A DNA stretch of 64,000 bases from Verrucosispora sp. NA02020 (GTDB lineage Bacteria; Actinomycetota; Actinomycetes; Mycobacteriales; Micromonosporaceae), in assembly GCF_013364215.1 (NCBI RefSeq), contig NZ_CP054923.1:2356001-2420000 (forward strand), in the 5' to 3' direction. Numbering within the stretch: position 1 is the stretch's first letter; every line of letters begins with the position of its first letter. Below the pieces are notes generated by a model. The model had not been told where the DNA came from. It did not search any database and saw only the letters and a program-made list of their open reading frames with translations. Positions 26,342-34,859 of the stretch are shown here, piece by piece. Both the position numbers and the translations under genes were made by a program.

Positions 26342-27787
26342 TCACCAGTGCCCGCCGCCGGGAGCCTCGATGTGCACCGCCTTGGTGGCGGTGAACTCGT
26401 CGAGCAGTTCCGGCCCGTAGCCGAAACCCTGACCGCTGCCCCGACGCGGGTGGGCCGCCCCGGCCGGGGCACCGCCGAAGACCGCGTTCACCTTCACCGT
26501 GCCCACCGGCAGCTCCCGCCACGCCCGCTGGGCGTGGCTCATCGACCCGGTCAGTACGGTCGCGGCCAACCCGTACGGCGAGTCGGCGGCACACCGCAGC
26601 GCCTCGCTGAACGAGTCGACCACGACGACCGGTGCGACCGGCCCGAACGTCTCCTCCCGGACCAGCGCCATGTCGTGCCGACAGTTGTCCAGCACGGTGG
26701 CCGGGTAGAAGGCGCCCGGTCCCTCCGGCAGCGTCCCGCCGACACGGATCCGTGCCCCGTCGGCGACCGCCGCCGTCACCTGCCCGTGCACCTGGTCGCG
26801 GTGTCGCCGGTCGACGAGCGGACCCAGGTCGGTGGCGGGATCGCGGCCCGGCCCGACGCGCAGCGCCGCCGCCCGCTCCACCAGCGCGGCGACGAAGTCC
26901 TCGGCCACGTCGCGGTGCGCGTAGACGCGCTCCACCGCCACGCAGATCTGGCCCGCGTTGGCGAACGCGCCGGTCGCGGCCTGCCCGGCGGCCCAGACCG
27001 GGTCGACGTCCGCGTCCACGATCAGCGGATCGCTGCCGCCGTTCTCCAGCAGCACCTTGGCGCCGCTGCGGGCGGCTGCCGCGGCGACGGCCCGGCCGGT
27101 GGCGGTCGACCCGACGTGCGCCACCACGTCCACCTCGGCCCCGGCGAGCGCCGCCCCGGTCTCCGCGCCGCCGGTCAGCAGCGAGAGCACGCCGGCCGGG
27201 AGCGCCGAGTCGACGGCGCGGGCCAGCAGCCATCCGGTCGCCGCAGTGCGTTCGCTCGGCTTGTGCAGCACCACGTTGCCGGTGACGAGGGCGGCACCGA
27301 GCAGCCCGCACGACACCGCCACCGGGTCGTTCCACGGGGTGATCACGGCGACGACGCCGCGCGGCTGCGGTGTCATGAAGTCCAGGGCGTCGGGCGTGCC
27401 GTGCAGGGTCCGCCCACCCCGGGTCGGGGCGAGTTCGGCGTACTGCCGCAGGGTGGCGATGCCGGCCTCGACGCCGCCCCGCGCGTCGGCGAGCGGCTTG
27501 CCCATCTCGGTCGTGGTCGCCTCGGCCAGCTCGTCGGCGACGGCGGCCACCGCGTCGGCGGCCCGGTGCAGCGCGGCGGCCCGCTCGGCCGGGGGCGTCG
27601 CCGCCCACTCGGCCGCCACGCCGCGCGCCGCCGCGACGGCCTTGTCGACCTCGTCCGAGGTGGCGACCGGCGCGCCGGTCACCGGGGCACCGGTGGCCGG
27701 GTCGTGCACCACCAGGTCACCGGCCTCCCCGCCGGCCCCCCACACCCCACCGATGAGCTGCGCAACCGTGTACATGGCGCGCTGCAT
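26342..27787 (-). CDS. Aldehyde dehydrogenase family protein
   Basis: NAD(P)-dependent dehydrogenase of 481 residues, the usual length. The active-site Glu is in KVLLENGGSDPLIV near 249 and the nucleophilic Cys in NAGQICVAVERV near 283. The Rossmann motif is AHVGSTATG near 225, and ETFGPVAPVVVVDSF near 377 is typical. ENGG replaces the more common ELGG. The substrate is not readable. The start is the ATG at 27785-27787, with an alternative at 27775; the ribosome site is weak. It is divergent from the FAD oxidoreductase gene. Confidence 0.92.
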   Translation of the reverse strand: MQRAMYTVAQLIGGVWGAGGEAGDLVVHDPATGAPVTGAPVATSDEVDKAVAAARGVAAEWAATPPAERAAALHRAADAVAAVADELAEATTTEMGKPLADARGGVEAGIATLRQYAELAPTRGGRTLHGTPDALDFMTPQPRGVVAVITPWNDPVAVSCGLLGAALVTGNVVLHKPSERTAATGWLLARAVDSALPAGVLSLLTGGAETGAALAGAEVDVVAHVGSTATGRAVAAAAARSGAKVLLENGGSDPLIVDADVDPVWAAGQAATGAFANAGQICVAVERVYAHRDVAEDFVAALVERAAALRVGPGRDPATDLGPLVDRRHRDQVHGQVTAAVADGARIRVGGTLPEGPGAFYPATVLDNCRHDMALVREETFGPVAPVVVVDSFSEALRCAADSPYGLAATVLTGSMSHAQRAWRELPVGTVKVNAVFGGAPAGAAHPRRGSGQGFGYGPELLDEFTATKAVHIEAPGGGHW

Positions 27788-27810
27788 GCCCCGATGGTCG
27801 GCGGGCAAAC

Positions 27811-27835
27811 GTTTCGCCCGGTTGAGCCCGGGTAG
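27811..27835 (+). promoter_or_regulatory. SigB/SigF-type promoter
   Basis: GTTT (27811-27814), 15 bases, GGGTAG (27830-27835), ending nine bases before the ATG of the FAD oxidoreductase. Confidence 0.75.
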
Positions 27836-27844
27836 CGTCGGTGG

Positions 27845-29458
27845 ATGACGTCGTCCGGTTCTCTCGGCGCCGAAACAGCCGACGCGGTGGTCGTCGGCGC
27901 CGGCCACAACGGTCTGGTCGCCGCGAACCTGCTCGCCGACGCGGGCTGGGACGTGCTGGTGCTGGAGGCGACCGGCGCGCCGGGTGGCGCGGTGCGCTCG
28001 GCCGAGGTGACCTCGCCCGGCTACCTCAGCGACCTCTACAGCTCCTTCTACCCGCTGGGCTACGCCTCGCCGGTGCTGCGCGGGCTCGACCTGACCCGGT
28101 ACGGGCTGGCCTGGCGGCACGCCCCGGACGTGCTGGCCCACCTCTTCCCGGACGACCGCGCCGCGCTGCTCAACCGCGACCCCGACGTCACGGCGGCGTC
28201 GTTGGAGGAGTTCGCGCCCGGCGACGGTGAGCGCTGGCTGTCCGCGTACGCCGAGTGGCAGCGCATCGCCGACCCGATGCTGGACCTGATCACCACCCCT
28301 TTCCCGCCGGTACGTCCCGGGTGGGACATGCTGCGTCGGCTGCACACCGGCGGTGCGTTGCGGCTGGCCCGGCGGATGGTCCTGCCGGTGCGTCGCCTCG
28401 GCGAGGAGATGTTCCGCGGTGCCGGTGGACCGGCGCTGCTGGCGGGCTCGGCGCTGCACACCGACCTGTCCACCGAGGACGCCGGCTCCGGCGTGTACGG
28501 CTGGCTGCTGGTCATGCTCGGCCAGCAGGTCGGCTGGCCGGTGCCGACCGGCGGGGCGCAGAAGATCACCGACGCGCTGGTGGCCCGGCTGGCCGAGCGG
28601 GGCGGCCGGATCCACTACGACGCCGGGGTGGACCGGGTCCTGGTGGCCCGGGGGCGGGCGATGGGCGTCCGCACCGCCGACGGCGGGCGGTACCGGGCGC
28701 GTCGCGCGGTCCTGGCCGACGTGCCCGCGCCCGCGCTCTACCTGGACCTGGTCGGCGCGGCGGCGCTGCCGCCGAGGCTGGTGGCGGACCTGGAGCACTT
28801 CCGGTGGGACGGTTCGACGCTGAAGGTGGACTGGGCGCTGTCCGGGCCGGTGCCGTGGACCAACCGGCGGCTGGCCACCGTCGGCACCGTGCACCTCGGA
28901 GCGGATCTCGGCGGGTTGACCGGGTACGCCGCCACGCTCGCCCGAGGTGAGCTGCCCCTCGACCCGTTCCTGCTGGTCGGGCAGATGTCGGTGGCCGACC
29001 CCAGCCACTCCCCGCCGGGCACCGAGTCGCTCTGGTCGTACACGCACCTGCCGTTCCGCCGGCACTGGCGCGGCGAGGACGTGCTGGGTCACGTGGAGCG
29101 GATGGAGGCGGTGCTGGAGGCGGCCGCGCCCGGTTTCCGGAGCCTGGTGGTGGGGCGGCACGTGTTCGGGCCGGCCGATCTCGAGGAGGCCAACCCGAGC
29201 CTGGTCGGCGGTGCCATCGGTGGTGGCACCGCCGCGCCCTACCAGCAACTGTTCCTGCGCCCGGTGCCCGGACTGGGCCGCGCCGACACCCCGGTCGACC
29301 GGCTCTTCCTGGCCAGCGCGTCGGCGCATCCCGGTGGCGGGGTGCACGGCGCGCCGGGGGCGAACGCGGCCCGCGCCGCGCTGGCCCGGGACCGGACGCT
29401 CACCGGCGGTGCCTACCGCCGGGCCGTGGACACCGCCCACCGGGCCGTGTACCGCTGA
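27845..29458 (+). CDS. PYROXD2/phytoene-dehydrogenase-like FAD oxidoreductase
   Basis: Flavoprotein of 537 residues, COG1233 type. FAD motif DAVVVGAGHNGLVAANLLADAGWDVLVLEA (about 13-42), then GGAVRSAE, a mid-region LFRPV-like substrate domain, and a C-terminal second FAD contact (LFLASASAHPGGGVHGAPGANAA). GAGHNGL and the C-terminal HPGGGVHG match the PYROXD2/CrtO-like branch rather than CrtI. No carotenoid genes are nearby. The promoter is SigB-like, giving a near-leaderless mRNA, so a stress-linked oxidative role is plausible. Confidence 0.87.
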   Translation: MTSSGSLGAETADAVVVGAGHNGLVAANLLADAGWDVLVLEATGAPGGAVRSAEVTSPGYLSDLYSSFYPLGYASPVLRGLDLTRYGLAWRHAPDVLAHLFPDDRAALLNRDPDVTAASLEEFAPGDGERWLSAYAEWQRIADPMLDLITTPFPPVRPGWDMLRRLHTGGALRLARRMVLPVRRLGEEMFRGAGGPALLAGSALHTDLSTEDAGSGVYGWLLVMLGQQVGWPVPTGGAQKITDALVARLAERGGRIHYDAGVDRVLVARGRAMGVRTADGGRYRARRAVLADVPAPALYLDLVGAAALPPRLVADLEHFRWDGSTLKVDWALSGPVPWTNRRLATVGTVHLGADLGGLTGYAATLARGELPLDPFLLVGQMSVADPSHSPPGTESLWSYTHLPFRRHWRGEDVLGHVERMEAVLEAAAPGFRSLVVGRHVFGPADLEEANPSLVGGAIGGGTAAPYQQLFLRPVPGLGRADTPVDRLFLASASAHPGGGVHGAPGANAARAALARDRTLTGGAYRRAVDTAHRAVYR

Positions 29459-29467
29459 CGCGTCGCG

Positions 29468-29497
29468 GCGACCGGCCACCTCGACGCGGCCGGTCGC
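29468..29497. terminator. Bidirectional terminator
   Basis: Perfect 10-bp stem GCGACCGGCC/GGCCGGTCGC with a 10-base loop, between the convergent FAD oxidoreductase and GT2 genes. Confidence 0.7.
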
Positions 29498-29512
29498 GTG
29501 TCGCGCGGTGGC

Positions 29513-30280
29513 TCAGCGCTCGATGCCGCGATGCCGGGTACGCAGCTTGAACGGCATCAACGCGCTCTCGATCTTGGTAGCGGTGGTCATCTTCGAGTCG
29601 CCGTCGCGCCGCTCCTCGAAGCGGATCGGCACCTCCAGGATGGTGTGCCCGAGCTTCGTGGCGAGGTAGTGCATCTCCACCTGGAAGCTGTAGCCGTTGG
29701 ACTGCACCCGCTCCAGCCCGATGTCGCGCAGTGCGTCGGCCCGCCAGATCTTGAACCCGGCGGTCAGGTCCCGGATGCGGACCCGCAGCAGCGTGTGCAC
29801 GTACAGGTTGGCCCAGCCGCTGAGCGCCCGGCGGTACAGCGGCCAGTTCTCGTCCAGCTCGCCACCGGGCACGTACCGGGAACCGATCACCACACCGGCC
29901 TGGGTGGAGAGCAGCGCGCCGAGCATTCCCGGCAGCGCCTCCGGCGGGTGTGACAGGTCGGCGTCCATCTGGGCCACGTACTCGGCCCCGCCGTCGAGGG
30001 CCCGGCTGATCCCGTCCACGTACGCCCGGCCGAGGCCCTCCTTGCCCGGCCGGTGCACGACCTCGATCCGATCGGGGTGCTCGATGGCCAGTTTGTCCGC
30101 CACCTCGCCGGTGCCGTCCGGGGAGTTGTCGTCCGCGACCAGCACCTTGAGGCCCGGCAACGGCAGGGCGAGCAGGCGCTCGACCAGCAGTGGCAGGTTG
30201 CCCGCCTCGTTGTAGGTAGGTACCACGACGGTCAGGAGCGCGTCCCCCCACGGCGTGGGTAACTGGACGGGTTCGATCAT
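29513..30280 (-). CDS. Polyprenol monophosphomannose synthase-like GT2
   Basis: Family 2 glycosyltransferase of 255 residues without the extra transmembrane domain of larger Ppm1 proteins. Motifs: VVVPTYNEAGNLPLLVERL near 17, VADDNSPDGTGEVAD near 47, QMDADLSHPPEALPG near 98, IGSRYVPGG near 125 and DLTAGFKIWRADAL near 163, all diagnostic of dolichol/polyprenol phosphate mannose synthase. It would make the lipid-linked mannose used in protein and lipoglycan mannosylation. The start is uncertain between the ATGs at 30280 and 30289. Confidence 0.9.
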   Translation of the reverse strand: MIEPVQLPTPWGDALLTVVVPTYNEAGNLPLLVERLLALPLPGLKVLVADDNSPDGTGEVADKLAIEHPDRIEVVHRPGKEGLGRAYVDGISRALDGGAEYVAQMDADLSHPPEALPGMLGALLSTQAGVVIGSRYVPGGELDENWPLYRRALSGWANLYVHTLLRVRIRDLTAGFKIWRADALRDIGLERVQSNGYSFQVEMHYLATKLGHTILEVPIRFEERRDGDSKMTTATKIESALMPFKLRTRHRGIER

Positions 30281-30366
30281 GGAGGACATCCTCGGTCTGC
30301 GGACAGGCTTCCCCGAGAGCGTAGCCACTTGTCCGTTCCAGGGGGAATCGGCTCCCCCTGGCCAGG

Positions 30367-30813
30367 TCAGTCCGGCGTCTTCTGCCGGCGGGCGATGTCC
30401 GCGAGCCGACTCAGCGTCTCCTTGTTGCGCTGGTGCAGCACCACGTCATTGACCTTGGTGCGCAGCCAGCGCAGCGGGCCGGCGGCGAAGTCCTCGCCGA
30501 GCAGCACCCGGGTGGTGTGCGGCCCGACCGGTTCCAGGGTGAAGACCACCACCCCCTCGCCGGCCGGCCAGAGCTTCACCCGCAGCACCAGCTTCCGTTC
30601 CGGCTCGCACTCCAGCACCTGGGAGGAGTCCTCCAGGGAGAAGGGCCAGGGGCCGGCCCGGTGGTGCAGCCGGGTCCCCACCCGGGGCCAGTCGTCGTCG
30701 ACGTCCCGCATGTGCGCGGTGCCGACCACCCAGTCGCTGTAGGTCCACCCGTCCGCCAGCACCGCCCAGACCTGCCGTACCGGTGCCTCGATGTTCCGTT
30801 CCACGATCGCCAC
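30367..30813 (-). CDS. SRPBCC-family protein
   Basis: START-like protein of 148 residues: AIVERNIEAPVRQVWAVLADGWTYSDWVVGTAHMRDVDDDWP at the N-terminus and a C-terminal helix LRTKVNDVVLHQRNKETLSRLADI. It is related in fold to the protein at 23767-24228 but clearly different in sequence. Its ligand is unknown. A SigB-type promoter reads into it, back to back with the promoter of the heptose operon. Confidence 0.87.
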   Translation of the reverse strand: MAIVERNIEAPVRQVWAVLADGWTYSDWVVGTAHMRDVDDDWPRVGTRLHHRAGPWPFSLEDSSQVLECEPERKLVLRVKLWPAGEGVVVFTLEPVGPHTTRVLLGEDFAAGPLRWLRTKVNDVVLHQRNKETLSRLADIARRQKTPD

Positions 30814-30822
30814 GAACAGGCC

Positions 30823-30848
30823 GTACCCAGGTGGGCGGCCCGGCTAAC
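30823..30848 (-). promoter_or_regulatory. SigB/SigF-type promoter (SRPBCC gene)
   Basis: Minus strand: GTTA (30845-30848), 16 bases, GGGTAC (30823-30828), ending nine bases before the start codon. Confidence 0.6.
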
Positions 30849-30858
30849 GGCACCACGG

Positions 30859-30884
30859 GTTAGCTTCTCGGGGGCCGTGGGTAA
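30859..30884 (+). promoter_or_regulatory. SigB/SigF-type promoter (heptose operon)
   Basis: GTTA (30859-30862), 16 bases, GGGTAA (30879-30884), divergent to the promoter at 30823-30848 and eleven bases from it. It is the only promoter-like site I see before the ADP-heptose operon. Confidence 0.55.
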
Positions 30885-31027
30885 GGCCACCCGCGAGCGG
30901 CGGTGCGCTGGTCGGCGTGGAGTACCCGTCGACCACGTCCCGGGCGACGTTTACTCCTCGGGGCGCCGGGAACCCGCCGCCCGTGCGACAGGACCGTGGG
31001 GAGCCGGATCAGCGCAGGTCAGCCGGG

Positions 31028-32686
31028 GTGCTGACCGGCGTCGACCGGTCCGGTCCGGTCTTGTTCGACGCGGTGCTGCTGGACCGCGACGGCACCCTGG
31101 TCGAGGACGTGCCGTACAACGGCGACCCGGACAAGGTGCGTCCGATGCCCGGCGCGCGGGCCGCGCTGGACCGGTTGCGCGCCGCCGGCCTGCGGCTCGC
31201 CGTGGTCACCAACCAGTCCGGGCTGGCCCGGGGCCTGTTCACCGAGGCGGACCTGCACCGGGTGCACCGTCGCGTCGAGGACCTGCTCGGCCCCTTCGAC
31301 TCGTGGCAGGTGTGCCCGCACGACGACGGGGACGGCTGTGCCTGCCGCAAGCCCGCCCCCGGGCTGGTGCACGCCGCCGCCCGGGCACTCGGCACCGTAC
31401 CCGCGCGCTGCGTCATGATCGGCGACATCGGCCGGGACGTCACCGCGGCGCTGGCCGCCGGTGCGGCGGGCATCCTGGTGCCCACACCGGTCACCCGCGC
31501 CGAGGAGATCGCCGCCGCCGGGTGGCTCGCCGCCGACCTGCCGTCGGCCGTGGACGAGATCCTGCGCCGTCAGCAGGCGCTACGCCCGGCCACGCCACGG
31601 CCGACCGGTGCGGGACGGGGGCGGACGGTGCTGGTGGTGCGCGCCGACTCGGTCGGGGACGTGCTGGTCACCGGCCCCGGAATCCGGGCCGTGGCCGCCG
31701 GTGCGGACCGGGTGGTGCTGCTCTGCGGCCCGCGCGGCCGGGCCGCCGCCGAGATGCTGCCCGGCGTCGACGAGATCGTGGAGCACCGGCTGCCGTGGAT
31801 CGACCCCGCGCCCGGTCCCGTCGACCCGGCCGAGATGGCCGCGCTGACCGCCCGGTTGGCTGCCGTCGCCGCCGACGAGGCGGTCGTCTTCACCTCGTTC
31901 CACCAGTCGCCGTTGCCGCTGGCCCTGCTGCTGCGGATGGCCGGTGTCCGGCGGATCGCCGCGATCAGCGACGACTATCCGGGAAGCCTGCTGGACGTCC
32001 GGCACCGGGTGCCGGCCGGTGTGCCGGAGGCCGAACGCGCCCTGTCGCTGGCGGCCGCCGCCGGGTACGCGCTGCCCGCCCACGACGAGCCGCGCCTGCG
32101 ACTGCGTCCGGCGCTCGCCCCGCCGCCGGAGACCGGCGCACCGGGCTACGTGGTGCTGCATCCGGGTTCGGACGCGCCGGCCCGGGGCTGCCCGCCGGAA
32201 CTGGCCGAGCGGATCGCCCGGGACCTCTCCGCCGCAGGCCACCGGGTGGTGGTCACCGGCGGTCCGCAGGAACGGGACCTGACCGCCCGGGTCGCCGGCC
32301 GGTACGCCCACGACCTCGGCGGCCGGACCGGGCTCGCCGAGCTGGCCGCCGTGGTGGCCGGTGCCGGCGCGCTCGTGGTCGGCAACACCGGCCCGGCGCA
32401 CCTGGCCGCCGCCTCCGGGGTGCCGGTGGTCAGCCTCTTCGCCCCCACCGTCCCGTTCGGGCAGTGGGGTCCCTGGCGGGTGCCGACGGTACGCCTCGGC
32501 GACGCCGCCGCCGGATGCCGCGACACCCGCGCCGCACGCTGCCCGGTGCCCGGTCACCCCTGCCTCAGCGGGATCTCCCCGGGCGCGGTCGTCGAGGCGC
32601 TCCGGCTGCTGGGCGTACCGCCGGACCGGGTGCCCTCCCGCCCGGTGGTGTCCCGTGCGGCGGTATCCACCGGAGGCGGCCGATGA
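31028..32686 (+). CDS. GmhB-like HAD phosphatase fused to GT9 glycosyltransferase
   Basis: Two-domain protein of about 552 residues. The N-terminal HAD-IIIA domain (about 10-185) has DAVLLDRDGTLVED, VVTNQSGLARG, a zinc site around CPHDDGDGCACRKPAPG and MIGDIGRDV, all typical of D,D-heptose 1,7-bisphosphate 7-phosphatase (GmhB). The C-terminal GT9 domain (about 205-530) has VLVVRADSVGDVLVTGPG, VVLHPGSDAPARGCP and VVGNTGPAHLAAASGVPVVSLF, as in heptosyltransferases. The fusion puts a biosynthetic step and a transfer step in one polypeptide. The start is unclear: a GTG at 31028 (chosen) or at 30917, neither with a good ribosome site. First gene of a tightly packed operon. Confidence 0.85.
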   Translation: MLTGVDRSGPVLFDAVLLDRDGTLVEDVPYNGDPDKVRPMPGARAALDRLRAAGLRLAVVTNQSGLARGLFTEADLHRVHRRVEDLLGPFDSWQVCPHDDGDGCACRKPAPGLVHAAARALGTVPARCVMIGDIGRDVTAALAAGAAGILVPTPVTRAEEIAAAGWLAADLPSAVDEILRRQQALRPATPRPTGAGRGRTVLVVRADSVGDVLVTGPGIRAVAAGADRVVLLCGPRGRAAAEMLPGVDEIVEHRLPWIDPAPGPVDPAEMAALTARLAAVAADEAVVFTSFHQSPLPLALLLRMAGVRRIAAISDDYPGSLLDVRHRVPAGVPEAERALSLAAAAGYALPAHDEPRLRLRPALAPPPETGAPGYVVLHPGSDAPARGCPPELAERIARDLSAAGHRVVVTGGPQERDLTARVAGRYAHDLGGRTGLAELAAVVAGAGALVVGNTGPAHLAAASGVPVVSLFAPTVPFGQWGPWRVPTVRLGDAAAGCRDTRAARCPVPGHPCLSGISPGAVVEALRLLGVPPDRVPSRPVVSRAAVSTGGGR

Positions 32687-33654
32687 ACATCCTGCTCTGG
32701 CACGTGCACGGTTCGTGGACCACGTCGTTCGTGCACGGCAAACACCGCTACCTGGTCCCGGCCACCCCGGACCGGGGGCCGTACGGGCTGGGCCGGGCAC
32801 GGACGTACACCTGGCCGGAGAGCGCCGCCGAGGTGAGCCCGGAGCAGTTGCGCGACACCGAGGTCGACGTGGTCGTCCTGCAACGCCCCGAGGAACTGGA
32901 GCTGGCGCAGCGGTGGCTGGGTCGTCGGCCCGGCCGGGACGTGCCGGCGGTCTACGTCGAGCACAACACCCCGAAGGACGGGGACGTGCCGCACAGCCGC
33001 CACCCGATGGCCGACCGCGACGACCTGCTCGTCGCCCACGTGACCGCCTTCAACGAGCTGTTCTGGGACACCGGAACGACCCGGACCGCCGTCGTCGACC
33101 ACGGCATCGTGCCGCCGACGGTGGAGTACACCGGGGAACTGGACCGGCTGGCCGTGGTGATCAACGAACCGGTGCGCCGGTGGCGGGTCACCGGCACCGA
33201 CCTGCTGCCCCGGTTCGCCGAGATCGCCCCGCTGGACGTCTTCGGCATGAAGGTGGCCGGGCTCGCCGACCACCTGGGCCTGCCCGCCGACCGCCTCACC
33301 AGCCACGACGACGTCCCGCAGCACCGGATGCACGCCGAGTTGGCGCGCCGCCGGGCGTACCTGCACCTGTGCCGGTGGACCTCGCTCGGGCTGAGCCTGA
33401 TCGAGGCGATGAGCATCGGCATGCCGGTGGTGGCACTGGCCAGCACCGAGGCGGTGATGGCCGTGCCGCCGGACGCCGGTGCCCTGGACACCCGCGTCGA
33501 GGAGCTGCTGGAGGCCGCCGGCCGGTTCGTCGCCGAGCCGCAGGTGGCCCGGCTCGCGGGACAGGCGGCCCGGACCGCCGCCCGGGAACGCTACGGCCTC
33601 GACCGTTTCCTCGCCGACTGGGACCGGCTGCTGGAGGAGGAAGTATGCGGATAG
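32683..33654 (+). CDS. GT4-like glycosyltransferase
   Basis: Glycosyltransferase of 323 residues. It begins MNILLWHVHGSWTTSFVHGKHRYLVP, the form seen in a subgroup of actinobacterial transferases, and has EHNTPKDGDVPHSRHPMADRDDLLVAHVTAFN and the acceptor/donor loop SLGLSLIEAMSIGMPVVALAST near 240 (E-x7-E type). It overlaps the previous stop by four bases (ATGA) and the next gene by ten. Donor and acceptor are unknown; the operon suggests a sugar attached to a heptose-containing glycan. Confidence 0.88.
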   Translation: MNILLWHVHGSWTTSFVHGKHRYLVPATPDRGPYGLGRARTYTWPESAAEVSPEQLRDTEVDVVVLQRPEELELAQRWLGRRPGRDVPAVYVEHNTPKDGDVPHSRHPMADRDDLLVAHVTAFNELFWDTGTTRTAVVDHGIVPPTVEYTGELDRLAVVINEPVRRWRVTGTDLLPRFAEIAPLDVFGMKVAGLADHLGLPADRLTSHDDVPQHRMHAELARRRAYLHLCRWTSLGLSLIEAMSIGMPVVALASTEAVMAVPPDAGALDTRVEELLEAAGRFVAEPQVARLAGQAARTAARERYGLDRFLADWDRLLEEEVCG

Positions 33655-34859
33655 CGATGATCTCGGAGCACGCCAGCCCGCTCGCCATCCTGGGCGGGGA
33701 GGACGCCGGCGGCCAGAACACGCACGTCGCGGAACTCTCCGCCGCGCTCGCCGCGGCCGGGCACGACGTCCGCGTCTACACCCGGCGCGACGCGGTGGAC
33801 CTGCCGGTGACCGTGCGCAGTCCGGACGGCTACGACGTGGTGCACGTACCCGCCGGGCCGGCCGAGCCGGTGGCCAAGGACGCGCTGCTGCCGCACATGC
33901 GCGCGTTCGGCGCCTGGCTGGTGGAGCGCTGGCGCGGCGACTGGACGCCCGAGGTGATCCACGCGCACTTCTGGATGAGCGGGCTGGCGGCGGTGCAGGC
34001 CGGTCGGCAGGTCGGGGTGCCGGTGGTGCAGACGTACCACGCACTCGGCACGGTCAAGCGCCGTCACCAGGGCGTCCAGGACACCAGCCCGGCCCGGCGG
34101 ATCGGCTACGAACTCCAGCTCGGCCGCTCGGTGGACCGGGTGGTCGCGCAGTGCCGCGACGAGGTCGGCGAACTGGTCCGGATGGGGGTGCCCCGCTCGG
34201 CGATGACGGTCGTGCCGTCCGGGGTGAACCTGGGCACGTTCGCCCCGCTCGGCCCGGCCGCCGAGCGGGAGCCGGGACGGCCCCGGATCCTCACCGTCGG
34301 GCGGCTGGTGGAACGCAAGGGCTTCCAGACCGTGGTCCGCGCGATGGCGCACGTGCCGGACGCCGAGTGCGTGGTGGTGGGCGGCCCGCCCGCCGGGCTG
34401 CTGGAGACCGACCCGTACGCCCGGCGGCTGCGCGCGTTGGCCCGTAGCTGCGGGGTGGCCGACCGGGTCCGGCTGGTCGGCGCGGTGCCGAGGGAGGAGA
34501 TGGGCCGCTGGTACCGGTCGGCGGACATCCTGGTCGCCGCCCCCTGGTACGAACCGTTCGGCCTGACCCCGCTGGAGGCGATGGCCTGCGGGGTGCCGGT
34601 GGTGGCGACCGCCGTGGGCGGGTTGCGGGACACCGTGGTCGACGGGGTGACCGGGGACCTGGTGCCGGCGCGGGACCCGAGGGCCCTGGGCGAGGCGCTG
34701 GCCGGGCTGCTGGACGACCGGATCCGCCGGTTCGCGTACGCGGGCGCGGCGCGGGCACGGGCCCGGCAGCACTACTCGTGGACGGTCACCGCGGAACGTC
34801 TCGCCGAGGTGTACGCCGAGGTGGCCGCCGTGCACCGGCCGACCCGGGTGGTGGCCTGA
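33645..34859 (+). CDS. GT4-family glycosyltransferase
   Basis: Retaining GT-B enzyme of 404 residues. The N-terminal fold opens MRIAMISEHASPLAILGGEDAGGQNTHVAELSAAL, with the GGQNTHV loop of the sucrose synthase/MshA-like branch. The C-terminal nucleotide domain has ILTVGRLVERKGFQ near 223 and the E-x7-E donor motif EPFGLTPLEAMACGVPVVAT near 305. It is not MshA itself, which lies in the mycothiol pathway. The start overlaps the previous gene by ten bases and its stop overlaps the next ATG by one base. Confidence 0.92.
   Translation: MRIAMISEHASPLAILGGEDAGGQNTHVAELSAALAAAGHDVRVYTRRDAVDLPVTVRSPDGYDVVHVPAGPAEPVAKDALLPHMRAFGAWLVERWRGDWTPEVIHAHFWMSGLAAVQAGRQVGVPVVQTYHALGTVKRRHQGVQDTSPARRIGYELQLGRSVDRVVAQCRDEVGELVRMGVPRSAMTVVPSGVNLGTFAPLGPAAEREPGRPRILTVGRLVERKGFQTVVRAMAHVPDAECVVVGGPPAGLLETDPYARRLRALARSCGVADRVRLVGAVPREEMGRWYRSADILVAAPWYEPFGLTPLEAMACGVPVVATAVGGLRDTVVDGVTGDLVPARDPRALGEALAGLLDDRIRRFAYAGAARARARQHYSWTVTAERLAEVYAEVAAVHRPTRVVA

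Noticed and set aside
26342..29479. Very long minus-strand open frame reaching past the ALDH gene
   Set aside because: Only the part up to 27787 shows ALDH motifs; the rest is antisense to the FAD oxidoreductase.
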